This document shows positions 32,924 through 40,203 of a stretch of 64,000 nucleotides of DNA, piece by piece (the first letter of the stretch is position 1; each line of letters opens with the position of its first letter). Origin of the DNA: Legionellaceae bacterium (GTDB taxonomy: Bacteria; Pseudomonadota; Gammaproteobacteria; Legionellales; Legionellaceae); the NCBI GenBank assembly GCA_020831865.1, contig JAFIFT010000005.1:1-64000 (forward strand), written 5' to 3'. The translations under genes and the position numbers were made by a program. The notes below the pieces were generated by a model that was given only the letters and a program-made list of their open reading frames with translations, did not search any database and had not been told where the DNA came from.

Positions 32924-33874
32924 TTAAAGCTCTTTTACGGTTGAAAAATATACATCACCTCCGTATATTATACCACTGTAATCCCGTACCTGAATGTTTT
33001 GCTTTTTAAAGTGGTCTTTTTTTATTGATCCATAATTTGGATGATGTCTTTTGAGACCTTGATAAACAGCATCAGTCAATAGTATTGGAGAATGTTCAGT
33101 TTTTGATACTTTAGAGCTCTTATGGAAAGAACAAAAATATTCATCTTGGTGTTGAAGCATTCTATTGTTATATGTGGGTTTTAAATTATCGAGAAACTCA
33201 TCATACGATGTATCAAACCAAGACCATTTATCTGTCAGAGGGTAGTGGTTTCCTTGGCTTATTATACTCTGTTGGTGATATATAGTTTTGTAAGCCAAAT
33301 CGGTTAACCTTGAAGCAACATTTGCGGGTTTACCAAGCCATACAAGCCCTCTATAAAATTCTTTTTCACTACCCTGTTTAATCGCTCCTGTTTTTGTAAT
33401 CAACATGTTGCCATAGTCAATACCTATACCGCACTTAAAATCAGTGGCTGTTATTTTTTTATTCAGTATATATTGACTAACCGTATTCATTAAAATTGCG
33501 GTATCAATAGCGTTTTTAAAGCAATTTTCTTTGTCAAAAACAACCATTACTCGATCCCCGATTATGTTTCTTATATGTCCACCGTAATATCGAGCACACG
33601 CTATCATTGTTCGAACAAAAACCGAGTAAATTTTTGAAAGTGTATGAGGCTGCTTGCTAGCACTAAATTTAGCTGAATTTCTTATATCAACAAACAAAAC
33701 ACAAGATTCAAGGCGCTTACACTTTTTTTTCTTAGTGTCCAAGTTATCATATGTAATAGAGTTGTCATCAAAGCTTGGAACAAAGTCAGTCTCTATAATT
33801 TCAACTTCAAAATCGCTCTTTAAAACAGTGCTACATTCATCTTTAATTCCCTGAAAAAAATCTTTTAAATCCAT
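32924..33874 (-). CDS. pycC: Pycsar nucleotidyl (pyrimidine) cyclase, class III
   Basis: 316 residues. The class III cyclase core begins 'LFVDIRNSAKFSASKQ' (metal-binding D63), continues 'IIGDRVMVVFD' (second metal ligand D107) and 'KCGIGIDYGNMLITKTGAI'. Domain order and length match stand-alone PycC proteins rather than sensor-linked adenylate cyclases, and a DUF5706 membrane protein follows directly, so cCMP or cUMP is the likely product. It starts 9 bases after traM and shares its direction, so the two genes may be co-transcribed. Confidence 0.82.
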   Translation of the reverse strand: MDLKDFFQGIKDECSTVLKSDFEVEIIETDFVPSFDDNSITYDNLDTKKKKCKRLESCVLFVDIRNSAKFSASKQPHTLSKIYSVFVRTMIACARYYGGHIRNIIGDRVMVVFDKENCFKNAIDTAILMNTVSQYILNKKITATDFKCGIGIDYGNMLITKTGAIKQGSEKEFYRGLVWLGKPANVASRLTDLAYKTIYHQQSIISQGNHYPLTDKWSWFDTSYDEFLDNLKPTYNNRMLQHQDEYFCSFHKSSKVSKTEHSPILLTDAVYQGLKRHHPNYGSIKKDHFKKQNIQVRDYSGIIYGGDVYFSTVKEL

Positions 33875-33883
33875 TAATGGTTC

Positions 33884-34339
33884 CTATGTCAAATTCAAAA
33901 CATTAACAAGAGAATATAGCAGAAAAAAGAAAAATACGGTCAGCATTGAAACTGATGACAACAATGCTAATCGACTATAATTACGTGTATGCTGTCTTAA
34001 GTTACGTACTTCAGTCAGTGAATCAATTATCATTTTCTTCATGACATGAGAGGACTGATCGGTTGTTTCTTGGAATACCTTGGCCATGGCTTCTTTACTG
34101 CCGGCCAACGCAGCATTAAGCACTTTCTCGGCCTTTTCTTTTGCATCATTCTTCCACTGAGAGGAAATGCACTCCATTTCCTCTTTGAACTGAGACAGCA
34201 TTTCTTGCTGTGCTTTTCGATTTTCCTCAAGCAGTCTTTCATTCATCATCTGAAAGATGAGGACAGGATCATCTTTGCCCAGAACAACACCATGCCTGAC
34301 AGCAATGTCTTTAATAACTTCATTCATTTTATCTGACAT
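33884..34339 (-). CDS. traM: TraM-like conjugation protein
   Basis: 151 residues. 'DDPVLIFQMMNERLLEENRKAQQEMLSQFKEEME' forms a long amphipathic helix, and the C-terminus holds one transmembrane segment (about 123-147). This is the layout and length of RP4 TraM, encoded next to traL and traK in IncP plasmids. The start codon overlaps the traL stop (TAATG). Its exact role in transfer is not known, though it lies in the leading-region operon. The next gene downstream is the Pycsar cyclase. Confidence 0.75.
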   Translation of the reverse strand: MSDKMNEVIKDIAVRHGVVLGKDDPVLIFQMMNERLLEENRKAQQEMLSQFKEEMECISSQWKNDAKEKAEKVLNAALAGSKEAMAKVFQETTDQSSHVMKKMIIDSLTEVRNLRQHTRNYSRLALLSSVSMLTVFFFFLLYSLVNVLNLT

Positions 34340-35064
34340 TAGATCACCATGGCGTTATCGATCTGGCCAAATAATTGATCTCGTATTAGCTTCAATCGCT
34401 GCCTGGTCATAATATTTCGATCAGGTGAGTTGATTGCTTCATTAAACGTCATTTTTTGTTGCAGCATATCCGTGAGATCTCGGCCAAAGGTTTCTTCCTT
34501 TAAGTCGGGGATGTTAATGAGTGCCGCAACGCGATCCTTATTTTCCTTATAGATTTTCAGCTGCTCAAACGGCTTTCCTTCATGTTCAATCCTTCCCCAA
34601 TAGGGATTAAGCCATACAACGAAGCGGATATCTTCAGGTAATTGATTTACTAAGTGAATAAATCCTGTGATGGTATCGAATAGAGCTTGGCCGCCGGTGA
34701 TAACTGAATGGACAATAAGCTCATGCCCCATGCCTTGTAATAATGCCGGCACCTGATTGCTGATGATATAATGCGACAGTGGCACAAAAGAGCTCGCACC
34801 GTTATCAATGATAATATCTTGATCTGATGTAGCAATTTTTTCAATCAAGGCGTCAAAATGTCGGGGGTTAATCTCATCACCTTCCATAATATCAAGACGT
34901 TCAACATTAAGCGCTTTGAAACCATGGAATGTGGCGTTAATGGGGTCTGTGTCTATACAAAGTGGTGTTTGTTCTTTATGGTGTTTATATTGGGCTGTCG
35001 TTGCTGAAATAAAGGATTTGCCGACACCGCCTTTGCCTTGCATCGTAATATGTATTTTGGCCAT
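34339..35064 (-). CDS. traL: TraL-like ParA-family ATPase
   Basis: 241 residues, the same length as RP4 TraL as I remember it. Walker A is the deviant ParA/MinD type 'QGKGGVGKSF' (K11 and K16). 'DIIIDNGASSFVPL' carries the Walker B region and 'IRFVVWLNPYWG' a later conserved segment. In IncP transfer systems TraL is encoded between traK and traM; its role is unclear. Start and stop overlap its neighbours by one base on each side, which implies translational coupling. Confidence 0.8.
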   Translation of the reverse strand: MAKIHITMQGKGGVGKSFISATTAQYKHHKEQTPLCIDTDPINATFHGFKALNVERLDIMEGDEINPRHFDALIEKIATSDQDIIIDNGASSFVPLSHYIISNQVPALLQGMGHELIVHSVITGGQALFDTITGFIHLVNQLPEDIRFVVWLNPYWGRIEHEGKPFEQLKIYKENKDRVAALINIPDLKEETFGRDLTDMLQQKMTFNEAINSPDRNIMTRQRLKLIRDQLFGQIDNAMVI

Positions 35065-35408
35065 TACAAGAGTTCCTCCAAGTTAGGTATGGGATTATAA
35101 GTAAAGCCTTTGATTTCATTTGTGGCGTTACTTTTCTTCTTTGTATCTTCCTTGGTTTTCTCCTGCGGCTCATTCTTTTTATCATTACGAATGAACTGTG
35201 CTACATATAAGCGAAATGTTTTGTATGTGAATGAAATTTTGCCTTCCTCAGTTAATGTCTCCCAAATTGCTTTCATTGGCCAGCCATCAGATAATGCTCC
35301 AATAATGTCTTCCTTTTGAGCAAGAAAGGCCACCTTATTTTTAGAGTTATTAGCGCCATTTTTGTCGGCCTGTCTTTTTGCAATTCTTTCACTGAGTGAA
35401 GTATTCAT
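35064..35408 (-). CDS. traK: TraK-like oriT-binding protein
   Basis: 114 residues, strongly basic. 'SLSERIAKRQADKNGANNSKNKVAFLAQKEDIIGALSDGWPMKAIWETLTEEGKISFTYKTFRLYV' matches the TraK layout in which a helical DNA-binding segment lies in the first ~85 residues. In RP4 TraK wraps the leading side of oriT. The gene lies between oriT and traL and is the first of the traKLM operon. The Asn/Lys-rich start is unusual but plausible. Confidence 0.7.
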   Translation of the reverse strand: MNTSLSERIAKRQADKNGANNSKNKVAFLAQKEDIIGALSDGWPMKAIWETLTEEGKISFTYKTFRLYVAQFIRNDKKNEPQEKTKEDTKKKSNATNEIKGFTYNPIPNLEELL

Positions 35409-35659
35409 CTCATACCATACATTTTTTGATTAATCGCTCTCAATATATCTTATTAGAAATTTTCCTCATTAACAATAAAAATGTTTTTTTAGATGTTCTT
35501 TATGGTTTTTTTTGTTCTCTTTTATTTCCTTAAGATGTTATTTAACTTCCTATTTATGTTTTTTATAGTTTATTTATGCCCTTTTTCTTCCTATAGACCA
35601 AAAAAACCCTTGATGGGAAGAAAAAGAACCTGTTATGATATCTATAAGAAACGTTAGAA

Positions 35660-35738
35660 CTCTGGGCAAGATAGGTGAAGTTAGCTAACCGGTAAACCGG
35701 TCATCAAACTTCACAAGCCTTATTCGCACCTTCGGTGC
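35660..35738 (-). other. oriT: oriT with RP4-like nic region
   Basis: On the minus strand CTTCACCTATCTTG-CCC (35680-35664) differs by one base from the RP4 nic region. Cleavage is expected between 35667 and 35666. Next to it lie GTGAAGTT (35675-35682) and AACTTCAC (35707-35714) as inverted arms, with ACCGGT-AA-ACCGGT inside (35688-35701), the expected TraJ-binding repeat, and a GCACC-TTC-GGTGC hairpin (35726-35738). The site lies between divergent traK and traJ, the RP4 order. The rest of 35409-35830 holds promoters but no gene that I can support. Confidence 0.8.
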
Positions 35739-35830
35739 TCAACGGGTATCTTGCTTTTTGAGCCCAAAAAGAAAACAATGAATCAGTACCTAAAGGATTG
35801 CAAACCACTTATAAAGAGGTCAGCATCCTT

Positions 35831-36184
35831 ATGGACAATAAGAATAAAAAGCCTACCAGAAAACACGGTCGCCACCTTCGTGTCCCCGTTCTGCCAGATG
35901 AAGAAATATCCATTAAATCGAATGCAGCTCAGGCTGGACTTTCTATCGCGGAATACCTGCGCCGTGTCGGCCAGGGCCACCCAATCCAAAGCGCCCTTGA
36001 TAAGGATTATATTCTCCAGTTATCCAAAATAAATGCAGATATGGGAAGACTTGGAGGACTGTTTAAGCTCTGGCTTACCCAGGATAGACGTGTCGCACAC
36101 TTTGATCACCGTATGGTAAAAGCACTACTGGATCGCATTCAAACAACGCAGGAAGCCATGTTTCAGTTGGTGAAAAAATTATGA
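35831..36184 (+). CDS. traJ: TraJ-like relaxosome accessory protein
   Basis: 117 residues from ATG 35831 (an in-frame TTG at 35798 is possible, with AAAGG very close to it). 'VPVLPDEEISIKSNAAQAGLSIAEYLRRVGQGHPI' is the ribbon-helix-helix-like domain of MobC/TraJ proteins; the C-terminus is helical. TraJ binds the oriT inverted repeat and brings TraI to nic. The stop overlaps the traI start by 4 bases (ATGA). Confidence 0.8.
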   Translation: MDNKNKKPTRKHGRHLRVPVLPDEEISIKSNAAQAGLSIAEYLRRVGQGHPIQSALDKDYILQLSKINADMGRLGGLFKLWLTQDRRVAHFDHRMVKALLDRIQTTQEAMFQLVKKL

Positions 36185-38034
36185 TTATTCGCCATATTCC
36201 GATGAAATCAGCAAAATTGAGCAGCTTTTCAAGCTTGGTGAAATATATTGTTGATGAACAGAATAAACAGGAACGAGTCGGCAAGGTCAGCATATCAAAC
36301 TGTAACAGTATCGACCCCACCTGGGCCATTCAAGAGGTATTAGCAACACAGGCAAGAAATCAACGAGCCAAGGGCGATAAAACTTACCATTTACTCATAT
36401 CCTTTGCCCCGGGGGAAAACCCTCCCGAAGAAGTATTGAAGGCTGTTGAGGATCGGGTTGTATCAAGCATTGGATTCAAAGAACATCAAAGAATCAGCGC
36501 CATTCATCATGACACGGACAACCTGCATATACATGTTGCGGTTAATAAGATCCACCCAAAATCCTTTAACATGATTGAGCCATATAGAGCTTATAAAGCT
36601 TTTGCTGAAGTAGCATCAACACTGGAAATTGAGCATGGACTTGAAATAACCAATCATCAAGCCCGCAAATCCTGTTCAGAAAATCTTGCAGATGATATGG
36701 AGCAACATTCAGGTATTGAAAGTTTGATTAACTGGATGAAGCGTCATTGCTGGGAGAACTTGGAATCAGCAGAAAGCTGGGATGAATTTCATAAAATTCT
36801 CACCGTACATGATTTGGAAATTCGGGTTAAAGCCAATGGATTTGTTTTTTGCAATAAAGATGGCCTCACCATTAAAGCCAGTTCTGTATCACGCGGATTT
36901 TCTAAAAAGAACCTTGAATATCAATTAGGTGCATTTGTACCATCGCCATATTCTGCTCACATAGCTGGACAAAATATTTATCGCTATGAACCACTCAATA
37001 AGCAAGTGCTTAGCAAAGAAATATATGCGCGCTATCTTCATGAAAGACAGCATGGCAAAACCCTTCTTTCCGAGAATCTTAAGAGTCTCCGTGAAGCTAA
37101 GGCCAGATTAATTGATAAGGCCAAGAAACGTGGCAGAATGAAACGAGCTGCACTGAAAATACTGAAAGCCCCAAGGACTCAGAAAAAATATCTCTACAAG
37201 CAAATCAGCAAAACCCTGTTAAGTGATATTGAAAAAATACGCCAAAATTACACCAAAGAGCGCAACTGCCTTATTGAGTCGCACAAAAAAAATACCTGGG
37301 CTGACTGGTTGCGGTACAAAGCACAACAAGGGGATAAAGATGCTTTGACCGCCATGCGATATCGCAATCGGAAAAATAAAACCAATTACACCTTATCAGG
37401 CCAGTCAGCGGATAATACCTCCACTGATATTGGACAGGTTGATTCCATTACCAAAGAAGGAACAGAGATTTATAAACAAGGTAAGGCTGTTATTAGAAAT
37501 ACTGGCAAAGAAATTAAAATTTCCAAAGGTGGTTCTATCGCTGCACTGAAAAAAGCAATTGAGATGGCGCAGCAGAGATATGGAAGCAGTATACAGGTAA
37601 GTGGTTCGCCTCTTTTTAAAAAGATTATTATTCAACTAACCGTTCAGAACAATATCTCAATCACTTTCGCTGATCCTGAGATGGAATCTCAGCGCCAAAA
37701 AATAACTTCACAACAGGAGAAACAAAATGAGCAATCAAGACGATACGGATCTGATGATGGAAGAAGAACTGCAAGAAGCAATGAAGTTGCTGGAACAGCC
37801 CATGGAGAAGGAAGCCATTCCAGAACGAAGTCCAACGCTATCAGCACTAGACAAGGCTCGCCAGCCGAAGGTCAAAACAGCTTGCGAAACCTGTCCCAAC
37901 TCGATATGGTTCAGTTCACCAGAAGAAGTGAAGTGCTATTGCAGGATAATGCATATGATCAGCTGGAGCGGCAAGGACTCCAATCTGATAACCATGTGCG
38001 ACGGAAAGTTTTTGGAATAAAGAAAAAAAAGTAA
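36181..38034 (+). CDS. traI: TraI-like relaxase (MOBP)
   Basis: 617 residues. The active residues known from RP4 TraI are present at the same positions: Y22 (LVKY), S74 (LLIS) and the HxH metal motif with H116/H118 in 'HHDTDNLHIHVAVNKIHP'. The enzyme nicks oriT and stays covalently bound to the 5' end. Residues beyond ~270 are basic and helical, ending in a low-complexity tail that is also coded in a second frame by the TraH-like gene. It is shorter than RP4 TraI (about 730). Confidence 0.92.
   Translation: MIIRHIPMKSAKLSSFSSLVKYIVDEQNKQERVGKVSISNCNSIDPTWAIQEVLATQARNQRAKGDKTYHLLISFAPGENPPEEVLKAVEDRVVSSIGFKEHQRISAIHHDTDNLHIHVAVNKIHPKSFNMIEPYRAYKAFAEVASTLEIEHGLEITNHQARKSCSENLADDMEQHSGIESLINWMKRHCWENLESAESWDEFHKILTVHDLEIRVKANGFVFCNKDGLTIKASSVSRGFSKKNLEYQLGAFVPSPYSAHIAGQNIYRYEPLNKQVLSKEIYARYLHERQHGKTLLSENLKSLREAKARLIDKAKKRGRMKRAALKILKAPRTQKKYLYKQISKTLLSDIEKIRQNYTKERNCLIESHKKNTWADWLRYKAQQGDKDALTAMRYRNRKNKTNYTLSGQSADNTSTDIGQVDSITKEGTEIYKQGKAVIRNTGKEIKISKGGSIAALKKAIEMAQQRYGSSIQVSGSPLFKKIIIQLTVQNNISITFADPEMESQRQKITSQQEKQNEQSRRYGSDDGRRTARSNEVAGTAHGEGSHSRTKSNAISTRQGSPAEGQNSLRNLSQLDMVQFTRRSEVLLQDNAYDQLERQGLQSDNHVRRKVFGIKKKK
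37727..38020 (+). CDS. TraH-like acidic protein nested in traI
   Basis: 97 residues in another frame inside the 3' end of traI. ATG 37727 has AGGAG 6 bases upstream, a better site than chance would suggest. The N-terminal third is very acidic ('DDTDLMMEEELQEAMKLLEQPMEKE'). The C-terminal part has a Cys cluster ('CETCPNSIWF', 'VKCYC', then a later Cys), typical of a small zinc-binding fold. RP4 encodes an acidic TraH inside traI in the same way. I call it TraH-like by position and charge, not by alignment. Confidence 0.65.
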   Translation: MSNQDDTDLMMEEELQEAMKLLEQPMEKEAIPERSPTLSALDKARQPKVKTACETCPNSIWFSSPEEVKCYCRIMHMISWSGKDSNLITMCDGKFLE

Positions 38035-38042
38035 TTGGTTTC

Positions 38043-38660
38043 ATGTATAATGAAACCCATAATTTAGACCACACAATAAGAATCAGTATGCAATTGTCTA
38101 AATATTTACACAAATTTAAAAGACTGTGGTGGCAAACAACAAGCTTTCTTGCTCAAGCAGGACCTTTTTTTCTGATATTTGTTCTGATAATAATCTCTTT
38201 GTTTTTTTCTACTGAAAAATCCCTCTATATAGTAGTTAGTGGAGTGGGCTCAGTAGTAGCTTTATTTGGATTTTATCAAAACAGAACCAAAATCAATCTA
38301 GAACTTTATGAAAGAAGAATCAACACCTACAAAAAATGTAGGGGAGCCATTGAACTATGTGTTAAACATGCGAATATTGATATTAGTGATGCAGTAAGAC
38401 TGTTAAGAGATTTAGATTATGAAGCTCGCTTCTTTTTTGGGCAAGAAATATCTTGTTATATGAATCAACTTTTTAAGAAATGCTTAGAATTAAGATCGAT
38501 ACAGAAAAAACTTGAAGATCACAAACAGTACCCACCTTGCACAGAAGAAAGATCGAAAGTTGTGAACCAAGAATCCGACCTTTTAGATTTTTTTATAGAA
38601 CAACTTGAAGTTATAGATAAGCAATTTGATATCTATTTGTCTTTTAGACATGTATATTAA
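38043..38660 (+). CDS. Membrane-anchored hypothetical protein
   Basis: 205 residues from ATG 38043 (38088 is also possible, with no strong site for either). A hydrophobic stretch at about 30-75 forms two transmembrane segments. The rest is a charged helical cytoplasmic domain with 'KINLELYERRINTYKKCRGAIELC', a pattern seen in small membrane proteins of defence and conjugation loci whose function I cannot name. It follows traI and converges with the RCC1 gene. Confidence 0.5.
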   Translation: MYNETHNLDHTIRISMQLSKYLHKFKRLWWQTTSFLAQAGPFFLIFVLIIISLFFSTEKSLYIVVSGVGSVVALFGFYQNRTKINLELYERRINTYKKCRGAIELCVKHANIDISDAVRLLRDLDYEARFFFGQEISCYMNQLFKKCLELRSIQKKLEDHKQYPPCTEERSKVVNQESDLLDFFIEQLEVIDKQFDIYLSFRHVY

Positions 38661-39868
38661 TTAACAATAACACATGTATGGCTGCCCAGAGAATGCTCCA
38701 TACCTCGAATAACTGTTTTTGAGGGAAGGTAGACACTCAATGGATAAGGGTTAGGATCAATTTTGTGGTAATTTGTTGGTACTCCAAGCTCGCCACTGGT
38801 ATTCATTCCCCAACATTTAAGATTACCTGTTTGATTTAATGCACAAATATAGGCTAATCCAACCACTAAACCCGTGGTATTTGCATCAAGATATGGATTA
38901 GTAACAGGCATACCACTGGGGTCGCCAATACTACCAAGTTGGCCATAGTTATTTGCACCCCAGCACTCAACAAGCCCATTTTTGAGTAAGGCGCACGAAT
39001 TGCTAGAGCCTATGTAGACTTTATTCACCTTATCTGAGAGGTATTCAACTTTTAGTGGCCTAGGGGTTATTTTATTTTTGCTATTTCTATTTCCCAGCTG
39101 ACCGACCCCATTATCTCCCCAACAATAAACTTCTTCGTCAGATAGAGTTGTGCAGGTGTAGTTATCCCCAGATGCTATATGTACAGCTGACTTATCAAAA
39201 TTTTGCATTTGTAACGGCGTGGGATTAGGAGTGTCAGTACCTATATTTTGTTCGTTGCCAAGTTGGCCATTAAGATTACTTCCCCAACATTTAATCAAAT
39301 GATCCTCAGTAATCACACAGGTATGACCCCATCCGCCAGTAATTTCTAAAGCTTTTTTCTTGGATAAATCTACAGGTAAGGGAAAGTCCACATTGGTTTC
39401 GGTTCCGCTATATATAACGTTACCCAGTTGTCCATATTTATTCCTTCCCCAGCAATTAATAGAACCATTTTCTAATAGCGCACAAGTATGATATGCGCCG
39501 GCAGTAATTTGTTTTACTTTAGTCTTAATACCTTGAACGAATAAAGGTGAAAAATTTGGGGTAGTAGTGCCACTATTCGTATAATTTCCTAATTGTCCAT
39601 AAAAATTGGAACCCCAACATACAACTTTCCCAGAAGAGAGTAAGGCACAAACATGAAAAACTCCCGCAGAAAGTTGAATGACCTCTGATTGTAAGTTTTG
39701 AACTTGAAGAGGACTCCAGCTTGTATTTTGCTTATCACGGTTAGGATTACCTAGTTGCCCGAAATTGTTTAACCCCCAGCACATTACCTTACCCGGTGTA
39801 ATCGCGTTAGCACTGTTAAAACAAAATAATGCAAAGATTAAATATATGAATAGATTCGATCTCATCAA
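38657..39868 (-). CDS. Secreted RCC1-repeat protein
   Basis: 403 residues with a signal peptide (about 1-22, ending SANA). Seven RCC1 blades follow, each marked by CWG-x-N-x2-GQLGN or a close variant, as in 'CWGLNNFGQLGN' and 'CWGRNKYGQLGN', together forming a beta-propeller. Eukaryote-like RCC1 repeats occur in Legionella effectors, but an N-terminal Sec signal here points to export to the periplasm or surface rather than direct Dot/Icm delivery. It is a cargo gene lying between the relaxase operon and the primase gene. Confidence 0.85.
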   Translation of the reverse strand: MMRSNLFIYLIFALFCFNSANAITPGKVMCWGLNNFGQLGNPNRDKQNTSWSPLQVQNLQSEVIQLSAGVFHVCALLSSGKVVCWGSNFYGQLGNYTNSGTTTPNFSPLFVQGIKTKVKQITAGAYHTCALLENGSINCWGRNKYGQLGNVIYSGTETNVDFPLPVDLSKKKALEITGGWGHTCVITEDHLIKCWGSNLNGQLGNEQNIGTDTPNPTPLQMQNFDKSAVHIASGDNYTCTTLSDEEVYCWGDNGVGQLGNRNSKNKITPRPLKVEYLSDKVNKVYIGSSNSCALLKNGLVECWGANNYGQLGSIGDPSGMPVTNPYLDANTTGLVVGLAYICALNQTGNLKCWGMNTSGELGVPTNYHKIDPNPYPLSVYLPSKTVIRGMEHSLGSHTCVIVN

Positions 39869-40203
39869 ATTAACAAATTGTTAAAAATGCACCATTTTAA
39901 AGCAACTCGAAATTTTTGTAAACTTAAAATGCATGCGGGGTTAGCGTTTCATTGATTCATAGTGTCGAATTTATTTTCATACATAATATCAAGGATCCAC
40001 TGCTAAAAAATTGTGCCCTTTCTATAAGCGAGAGATATCGTTGTTACAGTTTTTGCAGGTGCTTTTATGTATCTTGATCAATAAATTATTATCATCCATA
40101 TAAGCATTCTACGGACATAACCATTATATGACTAAAATATCTGGAGGTTAAATAGATAATTGACGGCAAGTGACATGCATCTTAACCGCCAATCAGATTA
40201 AAT
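39869..40203. other. Intergenic region
   Basis: No gene is supported. The stretch separates the RCC1 gene (whose promoter it may contain) from the end of the ArdC/Toprim gene. No clear terminator is seen. Confidence 0.4.
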
